64,000 bases of DNA from Diprion similis (taxonomy: Eukaryota; Arthropoda; Insecta; Hymenoptera; Diprionidae): assembly GCF_021155765.1 (NCBI RefSeq), contig NC_060118.1:11913146-11977145 (forward strand). The letters are read 5' to 3'. Shown in pieces: positions 48,522-60,055 of this stretch. Position numbers and translations under genes: made by a program. Within the stretch, counting starts at the first letter, position 1. Every line of letters begins with the position of its first letter. The notes under the pieces were generated by a model. It was not told the DNA's origin and did not search any database. It worked only from the letters and a program-made list of their open reading frames with translations.

Positions 48522-49757
48522 TTAGGCAGAAACCTTTTTCACTGGCTCATCGGCTAGCTCGACTTCATAGGCCGGTTCCCCATTCTCGACAACCCAGGTG
48601 CTGCCATTATTTCCAACGCGTATGATGTGCAGAACACCTTCAGCGACGCTCTCCGGCCTACGTTATAAAATTTTATTGTCGTTGAACCATCGGTTGAAGT
48701 GAGCGCTGAGAGAGGCCTGAGACTTTGAAAAATACAACTCACGTCTGCAGAGGGAAAGTGGAAAACGATTTGTCGATGAAATTCTGCTCCACAGTGTCAA
48801 GAGTTCGTCCGACGCATGCCGTGATCAGTTGCGTGTTGGTGAAGAAGGGGCACATCGAGACTACTCGAACGCCTGTTCTGTCAAAGTGATAAGGCAGCTG
48901 TTTGGAAAGCGGAAAATGATTGTCAAGCACGACTCTCGATGTTCGTATCTTGGTTTTGACAACTTGATGACATTGGAACGAGGATGAGAATGCTTTGTTT
49001 CAACATATTACCCCGAATGATCGAGTCAGGCCGACGACCGCGTGCTTCGTAGCGATGTAAACAGGAAAAGTTGGAGCTGCAACTAGTCCTGCGACTGATG
49101 ATATGTTGACGATGACGCCACCTTTGTGTCCTTTGTCCTTACCCATGTACTGGAAGCCAAGCATAGTTCCGCGCACGACGGCAGTCTGTGAAATGGAGAT
49201 CGTTGTGGTTAAACTGTTAGGTGATTCGAGTGATATTCTTTCTTACGGTTTGTCCAAATTGCTACGGTTTAACAACTCACGAAGTTTATAGCGATTTCTA
49301 GCTCCCATCTCGCGTCGTCCATGATTCCAGCGTTGTTGATGACGATGTCGAGACCACCGAACTCTTTGACAGTCTTGGCGAACGCGGCTAATTGAGAATT
49401 TAATTGGATAGATTTTAGAGTCGATTATGATCCGAGACTCGTTTCGCTTATTGTGCAGTAAATTACCTTCGAAGTCCGCCGACTTCGTCACGTCACAGAC
49501 GATGAAAAGCGCTCGATCCGCTCCGAATTCGTCGTTCAATTTTCTCGCGGATTCATCGCCGTTCGAGTTTGCCAGATCTAGAAGAGCCACGTGCTGATGG
49601 ACAGAAATTGGATCACTTTTTTATCACCCTCTAATCAGTGTTCATTTCAAACTTCAAAACTTACCGCAACTCCATTTTTCAAGAGTTCTTTGACGTAGGC
49701 GAAACCTATTCCATTTGCACCTCCGGTAACCAAAGCGATTTTATTTTTTACATCCAT
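48522..49757 (-). CDS. SDR-10: short-chain dehydrogenase, 15-PGDH-like, mosaic copy
   Basis: Exons 49757-49665, 49593-49467, 49387-49281, 49185-49012, 48897-48743, 48657-48522; 263 aa. The head resembles SDR-5 and SDR-6 (TGGANGIG, exon 1 ending NGVA, exon 2 LANSNGDES and GADRALF). The tail belongs with SDR-8/9 (GHKG marker, VYIATK, KKVSA ending). It differs from them in the pre-Tyr loop (VAAPTFPVY) and in exon 5 (FDRTGVRVVS, CPFFTNT, AC in place of EC). Intron 2 differs from all relatives. Active-site residues are intact. Confidence 0.93.
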
Positions 49758-50080
49758 GTCTGAAAAACGAAGAACTGGCTCTACTATCGATATTTTTCTA
49801 TTACATATTTTCTTCGATACCGTTCGAGGCAAAATTTGATATTGTTTAAACGTACTCGTCAATCGTATCACTGGAATTTCCTAGATAACTAACGATCAAT
49901 AAGGTATATCTCAACATTGTAGATACTCAGTGACTTCTTTAATATGTTTACCTATTGATCGGCTGGCTTGATAATCTTTTTCAATTTTCAAATTTTCTGT
50001 GGAAAAGTTGATTCATTCACGAGAAGAATTCGAGTAGCCAAATTGTCCGTCTATAGAATTAATTGTTCCAAAATTTTATC

Positions 50081-50215
50081 TACTCACTTGCTGTAGTCAA
50101 GTCCGAGCTGGCCAATCCGCCGATCTGTGATTGGATGTAGTAATGCTGGGCCTCTAATTTATACTTGGAGATATCAATGACGATATCTTGAGATAAGAGG
50201 TACGATAAACTTTCG
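50081..50215 (-). promoter_or_regulatory. SDR-10 promoter and 5' UTR exon
   Basis: A cluster of GATA words (four in either orientation between about 50165 and 50215) precedes a TATA-like GTATAAATT (inverse 50156-50164). A non-coding exon follows, ending at donor GTGAGTA (inverse 50081-50087). Confidence 0.6.
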
Positions 50216-50326
50216 CATCAACAGAAGTATATCAGCGTATAAAACGTAAGTTTTATTTATTCAATCCAAGTGGGATACAATTCAGCTGATGATTATTATT
50301 TATATAAGTAAAATACTTAGTGACAG

Positions 50327-51749
50327 TCATTCCCCGCTTTTTATCGGAACTTTCTTCATTACTTCATCCGGAATTTCAACCTCGAACGCCGGTTCCCCGT
50401 TTTCGACAAGCCAAACGCTGCCGCTCTTTGCATCGCGTAAAATTTGTGTCATGCCTCTAGCAACGCTCTCCGTCCTGTTGGTCAAAACATGATTCCCGTT
50501 ATTGAAACAGAGGTGACGATACTATATTAGAAAATATACTAACGTTTGCGATGGATAGGTCTTCACTATTTCTATTACAGTCTCTGGGGCGACAGCGTCC
50601 AACGTTCGTTTCGGGGCCCCCGTTACGAGCTGCGTGTTGGTGCCACTTGGGCACATCGCCAAAACTCGAACGCCAGTTTTTTCGTGGTGATACGAATGCT
50701 GGAAGGATTGGAAATAGACCGTGAAGTCGGACCGTTCGTCCAAGCTTTGAACAAGTGTGCGGTTAACGCTTGCAATAAACAAGAACCGCTTTATGTGATC
50801 ACGACTTGAAGTGCCGGGCAACAAGGTGCATCGAGGACTCTCTTCTTACCCCGAATGATCGAGTCAAGCCGATGACCGCGCACTTGGTGCCCACGTAGAT
50901 CGGGAACATTGGAGCATGGATAAATCCAGCTATGGAAGCGATGTTCACTATGGTCCCCCCCTTTCCGCCCTTGTCCTTTCCCATGTACTGGAAACCAAGC
51001 AGCGTTCCACGCACTAGGCCGATCTGTCGAAAAGTTTGTAATTAGAGAAAAATTGTGCAATGAGAAAATGGGGTCTGACGTAGACAATGTAGAGATAAAA
51101 ATCTGATGACAACATTCCTGAGTTGTAATTCCAAAAGCTTAGTTACCGATGCCGAAATACGTTGGGTGATGCTAGAGGACGAAGTATTCCTGTTTTTTGA
51201 ATCAGGGTAAAAAAATTCAAGTTCAAGGTTCACGTCAGCTGCTTAATCATCGCGTGTAATTGAATATACTTACGTAATTGATGTTGACCTCTAACTCCCA
51301 ACGCGAATCGTCCATTATGCCAGCGTTGTTGATAACGATATCGAGCCCACCAAATTCCTTGACAGTCCGGGCGAACGCAACTGCACAGTTTGGGATATAT
51401 AGTTAACATCAACTATAGTTACTTGCACCGTCGATTTTCATTATGATACAAAGTATTACCTTCAATTTCCTCAGACTTTGTCACGTCACAGACGATGAAG
51501 ATCACTTTGTCCTTTCCGAATTCTTCGTTCAGTTTTCTCGTTGATTCATCGCCGTTTGAGTTTCTTAGATCTAGAAGAGCCACGTGCTGTTGGATAAAAA
51601 TTGGATTATTTTTTATCTGCCACCGATCGGCGTTCATTTTCAATTTCGAAACTTACCGCAGCTCCGTTTTTCAAGAGTTCTCTGACGTATGCGAAACCTA
51701 TTCCATTTGCGCCTCCGGTGACCAGAGCGATTTTATTTTTCACTTCCAT
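50327..51749 (-). CDS. SDR-11: short-chain dehydrogenase, 15-PGDH-like
   Basis: Exons 51749-51657, 51586-51460, 51380-51274, 51023-50850, 50698-50544, 50474-50327; 267 aa, the longest product because exon 6 has an added tail (ends KVPIKSGE). Exon 4 begins IGLVRG, where most have TAVVRG, and Cys follows the catalytic Lys (TKCAV). Exon 5 opens HSYHHEKT and carries a basic GAPKRTLD. Exon 3 starts with Val. SDR-12 shares these tail features. The head resembles SDR-5 and SDR-10 (LRNSNGDES). The catalytic triad is present (ASIAG, IYVGTK). Confidence 0.92.
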
Positions 51750-52121
51750 GGCTGAAAAGCGAACAACAAAGCTCACAATATTTCAATATTTCTTTGACGT
51801 ATTCTTTCTTCCAGATCTATCTACGCAAAATTTTAGGTACTCCGTCAGTTGCGTAATGTGTTCATCTATTGATCAGATACTTTGATCGCACTTTTCAATT
51901 CACATAAGGAGGGAAAATTATTCCTCAATCATTAAGCATTCAAATTGAAAACTTTACTCCCAAAAAACTAAATTCGTTGGCCAGAGAATTTCAGCGTGGA
52001 AATCGTTCCCCAGGGAATTGACTGATGAAATATTTGATCTACTCATTTATCTGCAGTCCCGTTCAAAGCTGAATGAACCACTGAACCCTCTGCAGATAAC
52101 TACATAACGCTGGGTCTCCAA

Positions 52122-52180
52122 TTTATATTAAAGATGTCGATGACGAGATCTCGAGATAAAAAGTAAGATAAATTTCCGCA
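52122..52180 (-). promoter_or_regulatory. SDR-11 promoter elements
   Basis: A TATA-like TATAAA (inverse 52122-52127) with GATA words just upstream (near 52155 and 52167). The arrangement matches SDR-10, but the expected downstream splice donor is altered (reads ATGAGT near 52046), so the 5' UTR structure is unclear. Confidence 0.5.
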
Positions 52181-52902
52181 TCTTTAGTGAGAGAGTGTGA
52201 ATTTTATCGCGTAAAAATTTATGCTGTAATAGTGATAACGTTAAATTCATTAATAGTCACTTCAAACTTGAGGTGATTAATTTCTGATCTTTGAATCCTA
52301 AAGTTTAACCATGAAAAGAGTTTATCTCAAGACCATATTCTGTGGTATCAAGTTGTGTTAATTCCTCCAGATTGTTGTTAAGTTGTTGTCTGTATTAATT
52401 CCCCTAGACTTAGGTTATAATGATCGTCATGTTTATGTAAAAATACATATTTTAGATATCAGGTATACCGATAGGTTCCATTGAAAGGACTTGCTCGTAT
52501 CGCGTGCGATTCAACTTGCTTGAATTTGATTGGCTAACGTCCATTATCTAAGTCTGAAGCAACTTTTCACTGGCAGCAAAAAAATTCCCTAGAATCCACC
52601 GGTCGACAACTGACAGTTGAACAAGCTCCCTCAGTTTTGCCAGCCAAAATTGATTGTTTAAATATTGTAAAAAATCGATAAAGTCAAGGTACTAAGGAAC
52701 TTTACGGGAGTTTGATTAATGCTTGGGGTGATATTCACCCCAAATGATCAATCAGGGTGAAGAGAACCTCTGGGTATATTTCTCGCATATTTTTCGATAT
52801 GGGATTGTGTCATTTATTGAGTTCAGTTCAAGTACAATTGAAGTACATTCACTTTATAATTTTTGCTGACTATTGAAATGGTAATAATCTTTATTGCCTT
52901 AT
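52181..52902. other. Intergenic between SDR-11 promoter and SDR-12
   Basis: Spacer without recognisable gene or repeat. Confidence 0.5.
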
Positions 52903-54403
52903 TTACAAAGCTTTCCTGATCACCTCATCGGGAATGTCAACTTCGAACGCCGGTTCTCCATTTTCAACAAGCCAAACGCTGCCGCTCTTTCCGTCACGTA
53001 TAATTTGGACCATGCCATGCGCCACGCTGTCTGCCCTGATGGTCAAACTTGATTATCGTCATTGAAACAAAGATGATTTAACAATATTCTGGAATATACT
53101 AACGTTTGCGATGAATAAGTGCTCAATATTTCCGTCACAGCCTCTGGGCTGACGGCGTCCAGGGTTCTCTTTGGGGCCCCCGTTACGAGCTGCGTGTCCG
53201 TGACGCTTGGGCACATCGCCAAAACTCGAACACCAGTTTTTTCGTAGTGATACGAATGCTGAAAGGATTGGAAATAGACCGTGAAATCGGACCGTTCGTC
53301 CAAGCTTTGAAGAAGTGTGCGGTTAACGCTTGCAATGAACGAGAACCACTTGATGTGATCTCGACTTGAAGTGCCGGGCAACAAGGTGCATCGAGGACTC
53401 TCTTCTTACCCCGAATGATCGAGTCAAGCCGATGACCGCGCACTTGGTGCCCACGTAGATCGGGAACATTGGAGCATGGATAATTCCAGCTATGGAAGAG
53501 ATGTTCACTATGGTCCCCCCCTTTCCGCCCTTGTCCTTTCCCATGTACTGGAAACCAAGCAGCGTTCCACGCACTAGGCCGATCTGTGGAAAGGTTTGTA
53601 ATTAGAGAAAAATTGTGCAATGAGAAAATGGGGTCTGACGTAGAAAATGTAGAGATAAAAATCTGATGGCAACATTCCTGAGTTGTAACTCCAAAAGCTT
53701 AGTTACCGATGCCGAAATACGTTGGGTGACGCTAGAGGACGTAGTATTCCTGTTTTTTGAATCAGGGTAAAAAAAATTCAAGTTCAAGGTTCACGTCAGC
53801 TGCTTAATCATCGCGTGTAATTGAATATACTTACGTAATTGATGTTGACCTCTAACTCCCAACGCGAATCGTCCATTATGCCAGCGTTGTTGATAACGAT
53901 ATCAAGCCCACCAAATTTCTTGACAATCTTTGCGAAAGCAACTGCACAGTTTGTAACAAATAAATGTTTTCAGAGACCCGTTATTTGCAGTGTAAAGTTT
54001 CAATATGACACAAGGTATTACCTTCCAGTTCCTCAGACTTTGTCACATCGCAGACGACGAATATCGCTCGACCATCTCCGAATTCCTCGTTCAATTTTTT
54101 CACCGATTCTTCACCTTTCGAATTAGGCAAATCGAGAACCGCCACGTGCTGTACGGATTGAAATTTAACCATCGTGACACTTTGTGCTTTCCGAATTTTT
54201 TTAATACTCACATCAAAGCATCGAGAATATTTGCTTGGTCATAATTTTTCAGTTCCAACAAATTATTCATAAGTCAAATTAAAAAAGTACTTTTTACTGG
54301 GATAACTTACCGAAGCTCCGTTTCGCAAGAATTCCTTGGCATATGAAAAGCCGATTCCATTGGCGGCGCCGGTGATCAAAGCAATTTTATTTCTCACATC
54401 CAT
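52903..54403 (-). CDS. SDR-12: short-chain dehydrogenase, 15-PGDH-like
   Basis: Exons 54403-54311, 54148-54022, 53941-53835, 53583-53410, 53258-53104, 53035-52903; 262 aa. From exon 3 to exon 5, including introns 3 and 4, it is nearly identical to SDR-11 at an offset of about 2560. Exons 1-2 differ: TGAANGIG, FSYAKEFLRNGAS, LPNSKGEES. The start of exon 1 is shared with SDR-13. The tail ends early (IRKAL). Exon 5 has VTDTQL where SDR-11 has GTNTQL. Active-site residues are intact (SSIAG, IYVGTK). Confidence 0.92.
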
Positions 54404-54977
54404 TTCTACAAAATTCACGCCAGGCTTGCGATTAAAATTCGGATCTATTCAGTGACCGATTGAGTTCCATCCAAACAAAATATGATATAAATTACCTCAG
54501 TTTGTATTCGAATCGCCAAGATTTTTTTGTTCTCACTTGATAGGCTTGCTCCGGATCTATCTAAGCCACCGAACAAGTCGTAATGAAATAATTTGATTAG
54601 TCAATTCACGAATACGTTCTTCCGAACTTATCTGGAGCACGATAAACTGAGACCTCGTCTGACTAAAAACAAAAAGGTTATCCACTTTGAACCGATTCAT
54701 TGATTTATCATCCACAGAAGGAGTAGCTAGTCTCTTTTTTCTGCACTGTAGAAGCCTCGTCATATCCAATGGGTGGTAAGCCATGACTCTGTTTTGGGTT
54801 TGCCAATAATACGGCACAGTTTTATTGACACAGTAATTGTACAACGTGCTTTTTATTCTTCTGTAAAAACGATCATATAGGTTTATTCATCCATAAATTT
54901 TCACACCCAACGCGCTTCACCAGCTTTTCCAGTTGGATCAGATTCCTACAGGCAGTTCAATTCTTCTTCTCCTCGGC

Positions 54978-56351
54978 TTAGGTTTTCGTCACGGGTTCAT
55001 CAGGAATGACGAGCAGCTCTGGCTGTTTTTCTTTCTCAACAAGCCAGGAAGTACCGGGTTCAGCGACACGTAAAATGTACAAGAGGCCTCTGGCCACGTT
55101 CTCGACACTGAGGAACGGTAATCGCGTTATTAGCACTTACGACTATTTTAGCATTAGCTGCGACTCACGAACATCATTAAAATCGTCCCGTACAGACATA
55201 CTTTCGAATCTTGGCTATGGATCGAAAAACAATACTAACGATTGCAGGGGCAGCAAAGCCTTGTCTGCAGGAATCACATCCACGGTTATGCCGTCGAGTT
55301 TTCGATCTTCAGCCTCGGTCATCAATTGCGTATTCGTGACGCTCGGACAGATCGCGATGACTCTGACGTTGGTTTTCTCGTAGTGATAAGGTTGCTGTAT
55401 GGATCAGAAGAAACGGGTCCAATGAGACCAAAGATCCGTTAAAGACGGTTAACCTATTGATGGTGTAATCCGGTTGCTAATTTACTGATAAAATCTTTCT
55501 GGTAGCGAATTTCCTCATCAAATCTTACCCCGAATGATCGAGTTAGACCAATGACTGCGTGTTTCGTAGCGCAGTAAACCGGGAATATCAGCAATGGGAT
55601 TACGCCAGCGATCGAAGAGACGTTCACAATCGTTCCTCCCTTGCCTCCGTTGTCTATTCCCATGTACTTCAGGCCCAGCAACGTTCCACGAACCAGTGCA
55701 GTCTGTCGTGAGGGTAAAGGGTACGTTAACAAACATGGGTTCAAAATGGTCGACTCGATGGAAAATGGTGGAATTAGCGAATGAATTGAGTTCGTACTAT
55801 CTAGAAGTCGAGTGGAACGAGTGCAAATCGGTTTACTCATTATATTTCATTTGTAGTTCGACTTACGACGTTGATGTTTATCTCAAGTTCCCATCGACTA
55901 TCGTCCATTATGCCAGCGTTGTTCACGACTATGTCAAGTCCCCCAAAGTCCTTGACAGTCTTGGCGAATGCATCTTCACGTGTTGAACAAGTAAAAGTAT
56001 CATGATACCGCACTTTGTGGGACGTTGTGAGTAGTTTTGCACCTCTACATCATTCTCTTATTTCTAACTACCTTCAAGCTGCTGTGCCTTCGTCACGTCG
56101 CAGACGATGAACATCGCTTTTCCATTTCCGAATTCCTTCTCTAATTTTTTCACCGCTTCGTCGCCGTTCGAATTTGCAAGATCCAAAATTGCCACACGCT
56201 AATAATTAATTAATAATGAATCATTAATATCTGAAACATACGTGCTTCAATCACTCACCGTAACTCCATTGCGCAATAATTCCACAGCGTAGGCAAAGCC
56301 GATCCCATTGGCCCCGCCGGTGATCAGAGCAACTTTATTTCTCACATCCAT
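54978..56351 (-). CDS. SDR-13: short-chain dehydrogenase, 15-PGDH-like, tandem twin of SDR-14
   Basis: Exons 56351-56259, 56198-56072, 55973-55867, 55702-55529, 55394-55240, 55107-54978; 261 aa. The pre-Tyr loop is VIPLLIFPVYCATK, with Cys next to the catalytic Tyr. Exon 5 reads EKTNVRV where others have EKTGVRV and contains an acidic EAEDRKLD. Exon 6 starts with Val-Glu-Asn where most have Pro-Glu-Ser, and the tail is shortened (PVTKT). Exon 1 follows the SDR-12 style at its start (MDVRNKVAL) but ends like SDR-14 (AVELLRNGVT). The promoter derives from the SDR-12 type. The triad is intact. Confidence 0.92.
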
Positions 56352-56923
56352 TTCTACAAAATTCATGCCAGGCTTGCGATTAAAATTCGGATCTATTCAG
56401 TGACCGATTGAGTTCCATCCAGACAAAATATGAAATAAATTACCTCAGCTTGTATTCGAATCGCCAAGATTTTTTCTTCTCACTTGATACGCTTGCTCCG
56501 AATCTATCTAAGCCACCGAACAAGTCGCAATGAAATAATTTGATTAGTTAATTCACGAATACGTACCTCCGAACTTATCTGTAGCACGATAAACTGTGAC
56601 ATTGCCAAACTAAAACCAGAAGGTTATCCACTTTGAACCGATTCATTAATTTATCATCCACAGAAGGGGTAGCTAGTCTCTTTTTTCTGCACTGTAGAAG
56701 CCTCGTCATATCCAATGAGTGGTAAGCCATGACTCTGTTTTGGGTTTGCCAATGATGCGGCACAGTTTTATTTACACAGTAATTGTACAACGTTCTTTTG
56801 GTTCTTTTGTAGAACTGTTCATACAGATTCATTCATCCATAAATTTTCACACCCAACGCGCTTCACCAGCTTTTCCAGTTGGATCAGGTTCCTACAAGCA
56901 GTCCGATTCTTCTTCTCCTCGGC

Positions 56924-58268
56924 TTAGGTCTGCGTCACGGGTTCATCAGGAATGACGATCAGCTCTGGCTGTTTTTCCTTCTCAACAAGCCAGGAAGTAC
57001 CGGGTTCAGCGACACGTAAAATGTACAAGAGGCCTCTGGCCACGTTCTCGACACTGAGGAACGGTAATCGCGTTATTAGCACTTACTACTATTTTAGCAT
57101 TAGCTGCGACTCACGAACATCATTAAAATCGTCCCGTACAGACATACTTTCGAATCTTGGCTATGGATCGAAAAACAATACTAACGATTGCAGGGGCAGC
57201 AAAGCCTTGTCTGCAGGAATCACATCCACGGTTATGCCGTCGAGTTTTCGATCTTCAGCCTCGGTCATCAATTGCGTATTCGTGACGCTCGGACAGATCG
57301 CGATGACTCTGACGTTGGTTTTCTCGTAGTGATAAGGTTGCTGTATGGATCAGAAGAAACGGGTCCAATGAGACCAAAGGTCCGTTAAAGACGGTTAACC
57401 CATTGATCGTGTAATCTGGTTGCGAATTTCCTCATTAAATCTTACCCCGAATGATCGAGTTAGACCAATGACGGCGTGTTTCGTAGCGCAGTAAACCGGG
57501 AATATCAGCAATGGGATTACGCCAGCGATCGAAGAGACGTTCACAATCGTTCCTCCCTTGCCTCCGTTGTCTATTCCCATGTACTTCAGGCCCAGCAACG
57601 TTCCACGAACCAGTGCAGTCTGTCGTGAGGGTAAAGGGTACGTTAACAAACATGAGTTCAAAATGGTCGACTCGATAGAAAATGGTGGAATTAGCGAATG
57701 AATTGAGTTCGTACTATCTAGAAGTCGAGTGGAACGAGTGCAAATCGGTTTACTCATTATATTTCATTTGTAGTTCGACTTACGACGTTGATGTTTATCT
57801 CAAGTTCCCATCGATTATCGTCCATTATGCCAGCGTTGTTCACGACTATGTCAAGTCCCCCAAAGTCCTCGATAATCTTGGCGAACGCATCTTTAAGTGT
57901 TGAACAAGCAAAAGTATCACGATACCGCACTTTGTGGGACGTTGTGAGTAGTCTTGCACCTCTACATCATTCTCTTATTTCTAACTACCTTCAAGCTGCT
58001 GTGCCTTCGTCACGTCGCAGACGATGAACATCGCCTTCCCATTTCCGAATTGATTCTCCAATTTTCTCACCGCTTTATCGCCGTTCGAGTTTGCAAGATC
58101 CAAAATCGCCACACGCTAATAATTAATTAGTAATTAATCATTAACATCTGAAACATACGTGCTTCAATCACTCACCGCAACTCCATTGCGCAATAATTCC
58201 ACAGCGTAGGCGAAGCCTATTCCATTGGCCCCGCCGGTGATGAGCGCAGTTTTTCCTTTGACGTCCAT
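56924..58268 (-). CDS. SDR-14: short-chain dehydrogenase, 15-PGDH-like
   Basis: Exons 58268-58176, 58115-57989, 57890-57784, 57619-57446, 57340-57186, 57053-56924; 261 aa. Exon 5 encodes exactly the same residues as in SDR-13, and intron 5 is almost identical, so the copies split recently. Differences cluster at the 5' side. Exon 1 begins MDVKGKTAL. Exon 2 has LENQFG against LEKEFG. Exon 3 has KIIEDFGG and a DNRWE stretch, and reads IVVNNAG as in SDR-13. The C terminus is PVTQT. It keeps its own promoter with a TATA box. Confidence 0.92.
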
Positions 58269-58389
58269 ATCGGTATAAGCTATAAGAAATTATGAAAACC
58301 GGTAAATTGATTTTTGGAAAAACTTTCACTCCTCTCCCGAACAATTTGCTAATTTCCCTTTACTTTTATGTGGATTTAACACTTCCAGA

Positions 58390-58452
58390 ACTCACCTTAC
58401 CCTACGGTCACGCCTAACTAAACTAATCAGCTAGAAATCTCGTCGTTTTATA
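58390..58452 (-). promoter_or_regulatory. SDR-14 promoter and 5' UTR exon
   Basis: TATAAAAC (inverse 58445-58452) lies about 55 bp upstream of a splice donor AAG|GTGAGT (inverse 58390-58395). The short exon between them would be non-coding and spliced to the exon starting near the ATG at 58268. Confidence 0.6.
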
Positions 58453-60055
58453 CGCCTCTGTTCTAATGCGTATATTACTAAAATATGATCTGTCATATAG
58501 ATAACAATCGAATGTGTACATGTTGATAAAACGGTTTATAAACTACACGGATATCGTAACTACTTGTTGATAATTTTAACTTGGCCCCTGGAGCTATTAT
58601 TCGTTGATTCTAAGCCTTGCTTAAGGGCTAACGCCGCTGTAAAAACAAAAGAAATCGCTTTTGTGACCACTTTCTTTTTGGATGGAAGAAAAGCTGGTAC
58701 GATAATAATAATTTGAGGAAGTTATTAAGGCAAATGTTAAAATATTATACAAATAATTATTATCAACATATATTAAATTGATTGTAGAAAAAAATATCTT
58801 CTTAGTTAATTAATAATGTTTAAATTATCTGAATTGAAAATCGCTTACGTATTTCTGCCGCTATTGATACGTAGATTGAGTGATTTTTTTTTCAAATTCA
58901 AATTTCCATCAGTTACACTGTGTGCCGCATGTCCAGCGAGGATCACTCAAGTGTCACAATTTTTTAATATTTGTAAGCGTAATAACTTTCTCAAATATTA
59001 TTATTTTATTGCCCCCCCCCTCCCCCCCCCCCCCCCCAAAAAAAAAACAACGTGTTTTTTTTTTAAGGTTCTTAAATTGGTGTTACTTCTTAAGGGTTAG
59101 ACAAAAACTTCTGAAATAACCAATAAAATTAACACAAAAAAAAAAAAACGCAAGCCAGTCTTAAAATCTGATTTCAATCTCACTATCAGTTGCCTGTCCG
59201 AAAGTACGTGGTTTCTATCTGAAGTCGTAAAGCGATTTGAATCGACCGAATTGTATTTTTTTTAATCCCAAGGTAACCGCTCGGGAGTCTCACATAATTG
59301 TCATCTTCAAGTAACGTAAACAACCAACTCCCGATAATAAACTCCAGTTTGTTATATCAAGATCCCGAACCACTGATAACCATAATACAAATAGTATAGG
59401 ATAACATGGGATTTGGTTTGCGAAAAATTTTGCCATTCCAACAAGTAGGTACCAATTGAAGGTTATCGATCTCATCTAAGAAATTTGATCGAGGATAAAA
59501 TCTTGTTACAAAGTAACAATCGCTTGTCGGTGGTATTAAAATGTATCGATTATTGTAATCCGTTAACGGTGAAAAAGATAAGAACATTCCTCTGGTGAGT
59601 GTTTTTTTTTACTTTCTTTTCTTTTTTTTTTTTTTTTTCTTTTTGTTCTCGGTAGTCTCGAACCTTTCAAACTTGCGTTATTGATCTAGCAATGATATTA
59701 ATTATTATTTTCTAAGATATTGACCAAGAGTACCTTATGGGTTCTCTGCGGTGAATAACTCTCAGTTGATGATAATCCATTTAGCAAAATCTGCCCCTCC
59801 CGGAATTGAAAAATTTCAGAAAAATAGCCTGAATCAACTTTCTAACACTTTTACTTGCTAGATATTTGCGTCAATACGTAATGAGGTTGTGTTGAATGTA
59901 TAGGCGAATAATTGAGCGAGTTATAAACTTTTATTCATTTCCTTAAACAATTATGCGACACAATCACAGTTTTTGGTCTAAAACAAGACGATAAATGGTT
60001 TAAGGGTACTACAAACCGTTTCGAAATTTTTCGGCGGTTCGATTAAATTATTCTC
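58453..60055. other. Intergenic between SDR-14 and SDR-15
   Basis: AT-rich spacer with several T-tracts (near 59612-59640). A notable poly-C run at about 59012-59037 runs straight into poly-A. No gene is seen. Confidence 0.55.
59012..59047. repeat. Poly-C followed by poly-A tract
   Basis: About 25 C with a single T interruption, then about ten A. This is a strand-asymmetric homopurine/homopyrimidine tract and a likely site of length polymorphism or assembly error. Confidence 0.9.

Larger units (their letters stand above)
54380..58268. repeat. Tandem duplication, unit about 1.95 kb
   Basis: Sequence from the start of SDR-12 exon 1 through SDR-13 matches sequence from the start of SDR-13 exon 1 through SDR-14 at an offset of about 1,946-1,948. 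Upstream flanks of SDR-12 (54404-54960) and SDR-13 (56352-56910) are nearly identical. SDR-14 has an unrelated upstream flank. The left breakpoint lies in or near exon 1. Confidence 0.85.

Noticed and set aside
54557-54844. 95-residue - strand frame, repeated at 56575-56832
   Set aside because: Both copies exist only because the flank was tandemly duplicated. Composition and position upstream of SDR-12/13 do not suggest a gene.
55006-55383. 125-residue + strand frame opposite SDR-13 (and its twin 56952-57329)
   Set aside because: Shadow of exons 5-6 on the coding strand. Many similar + strand frames across the array have the same origin.
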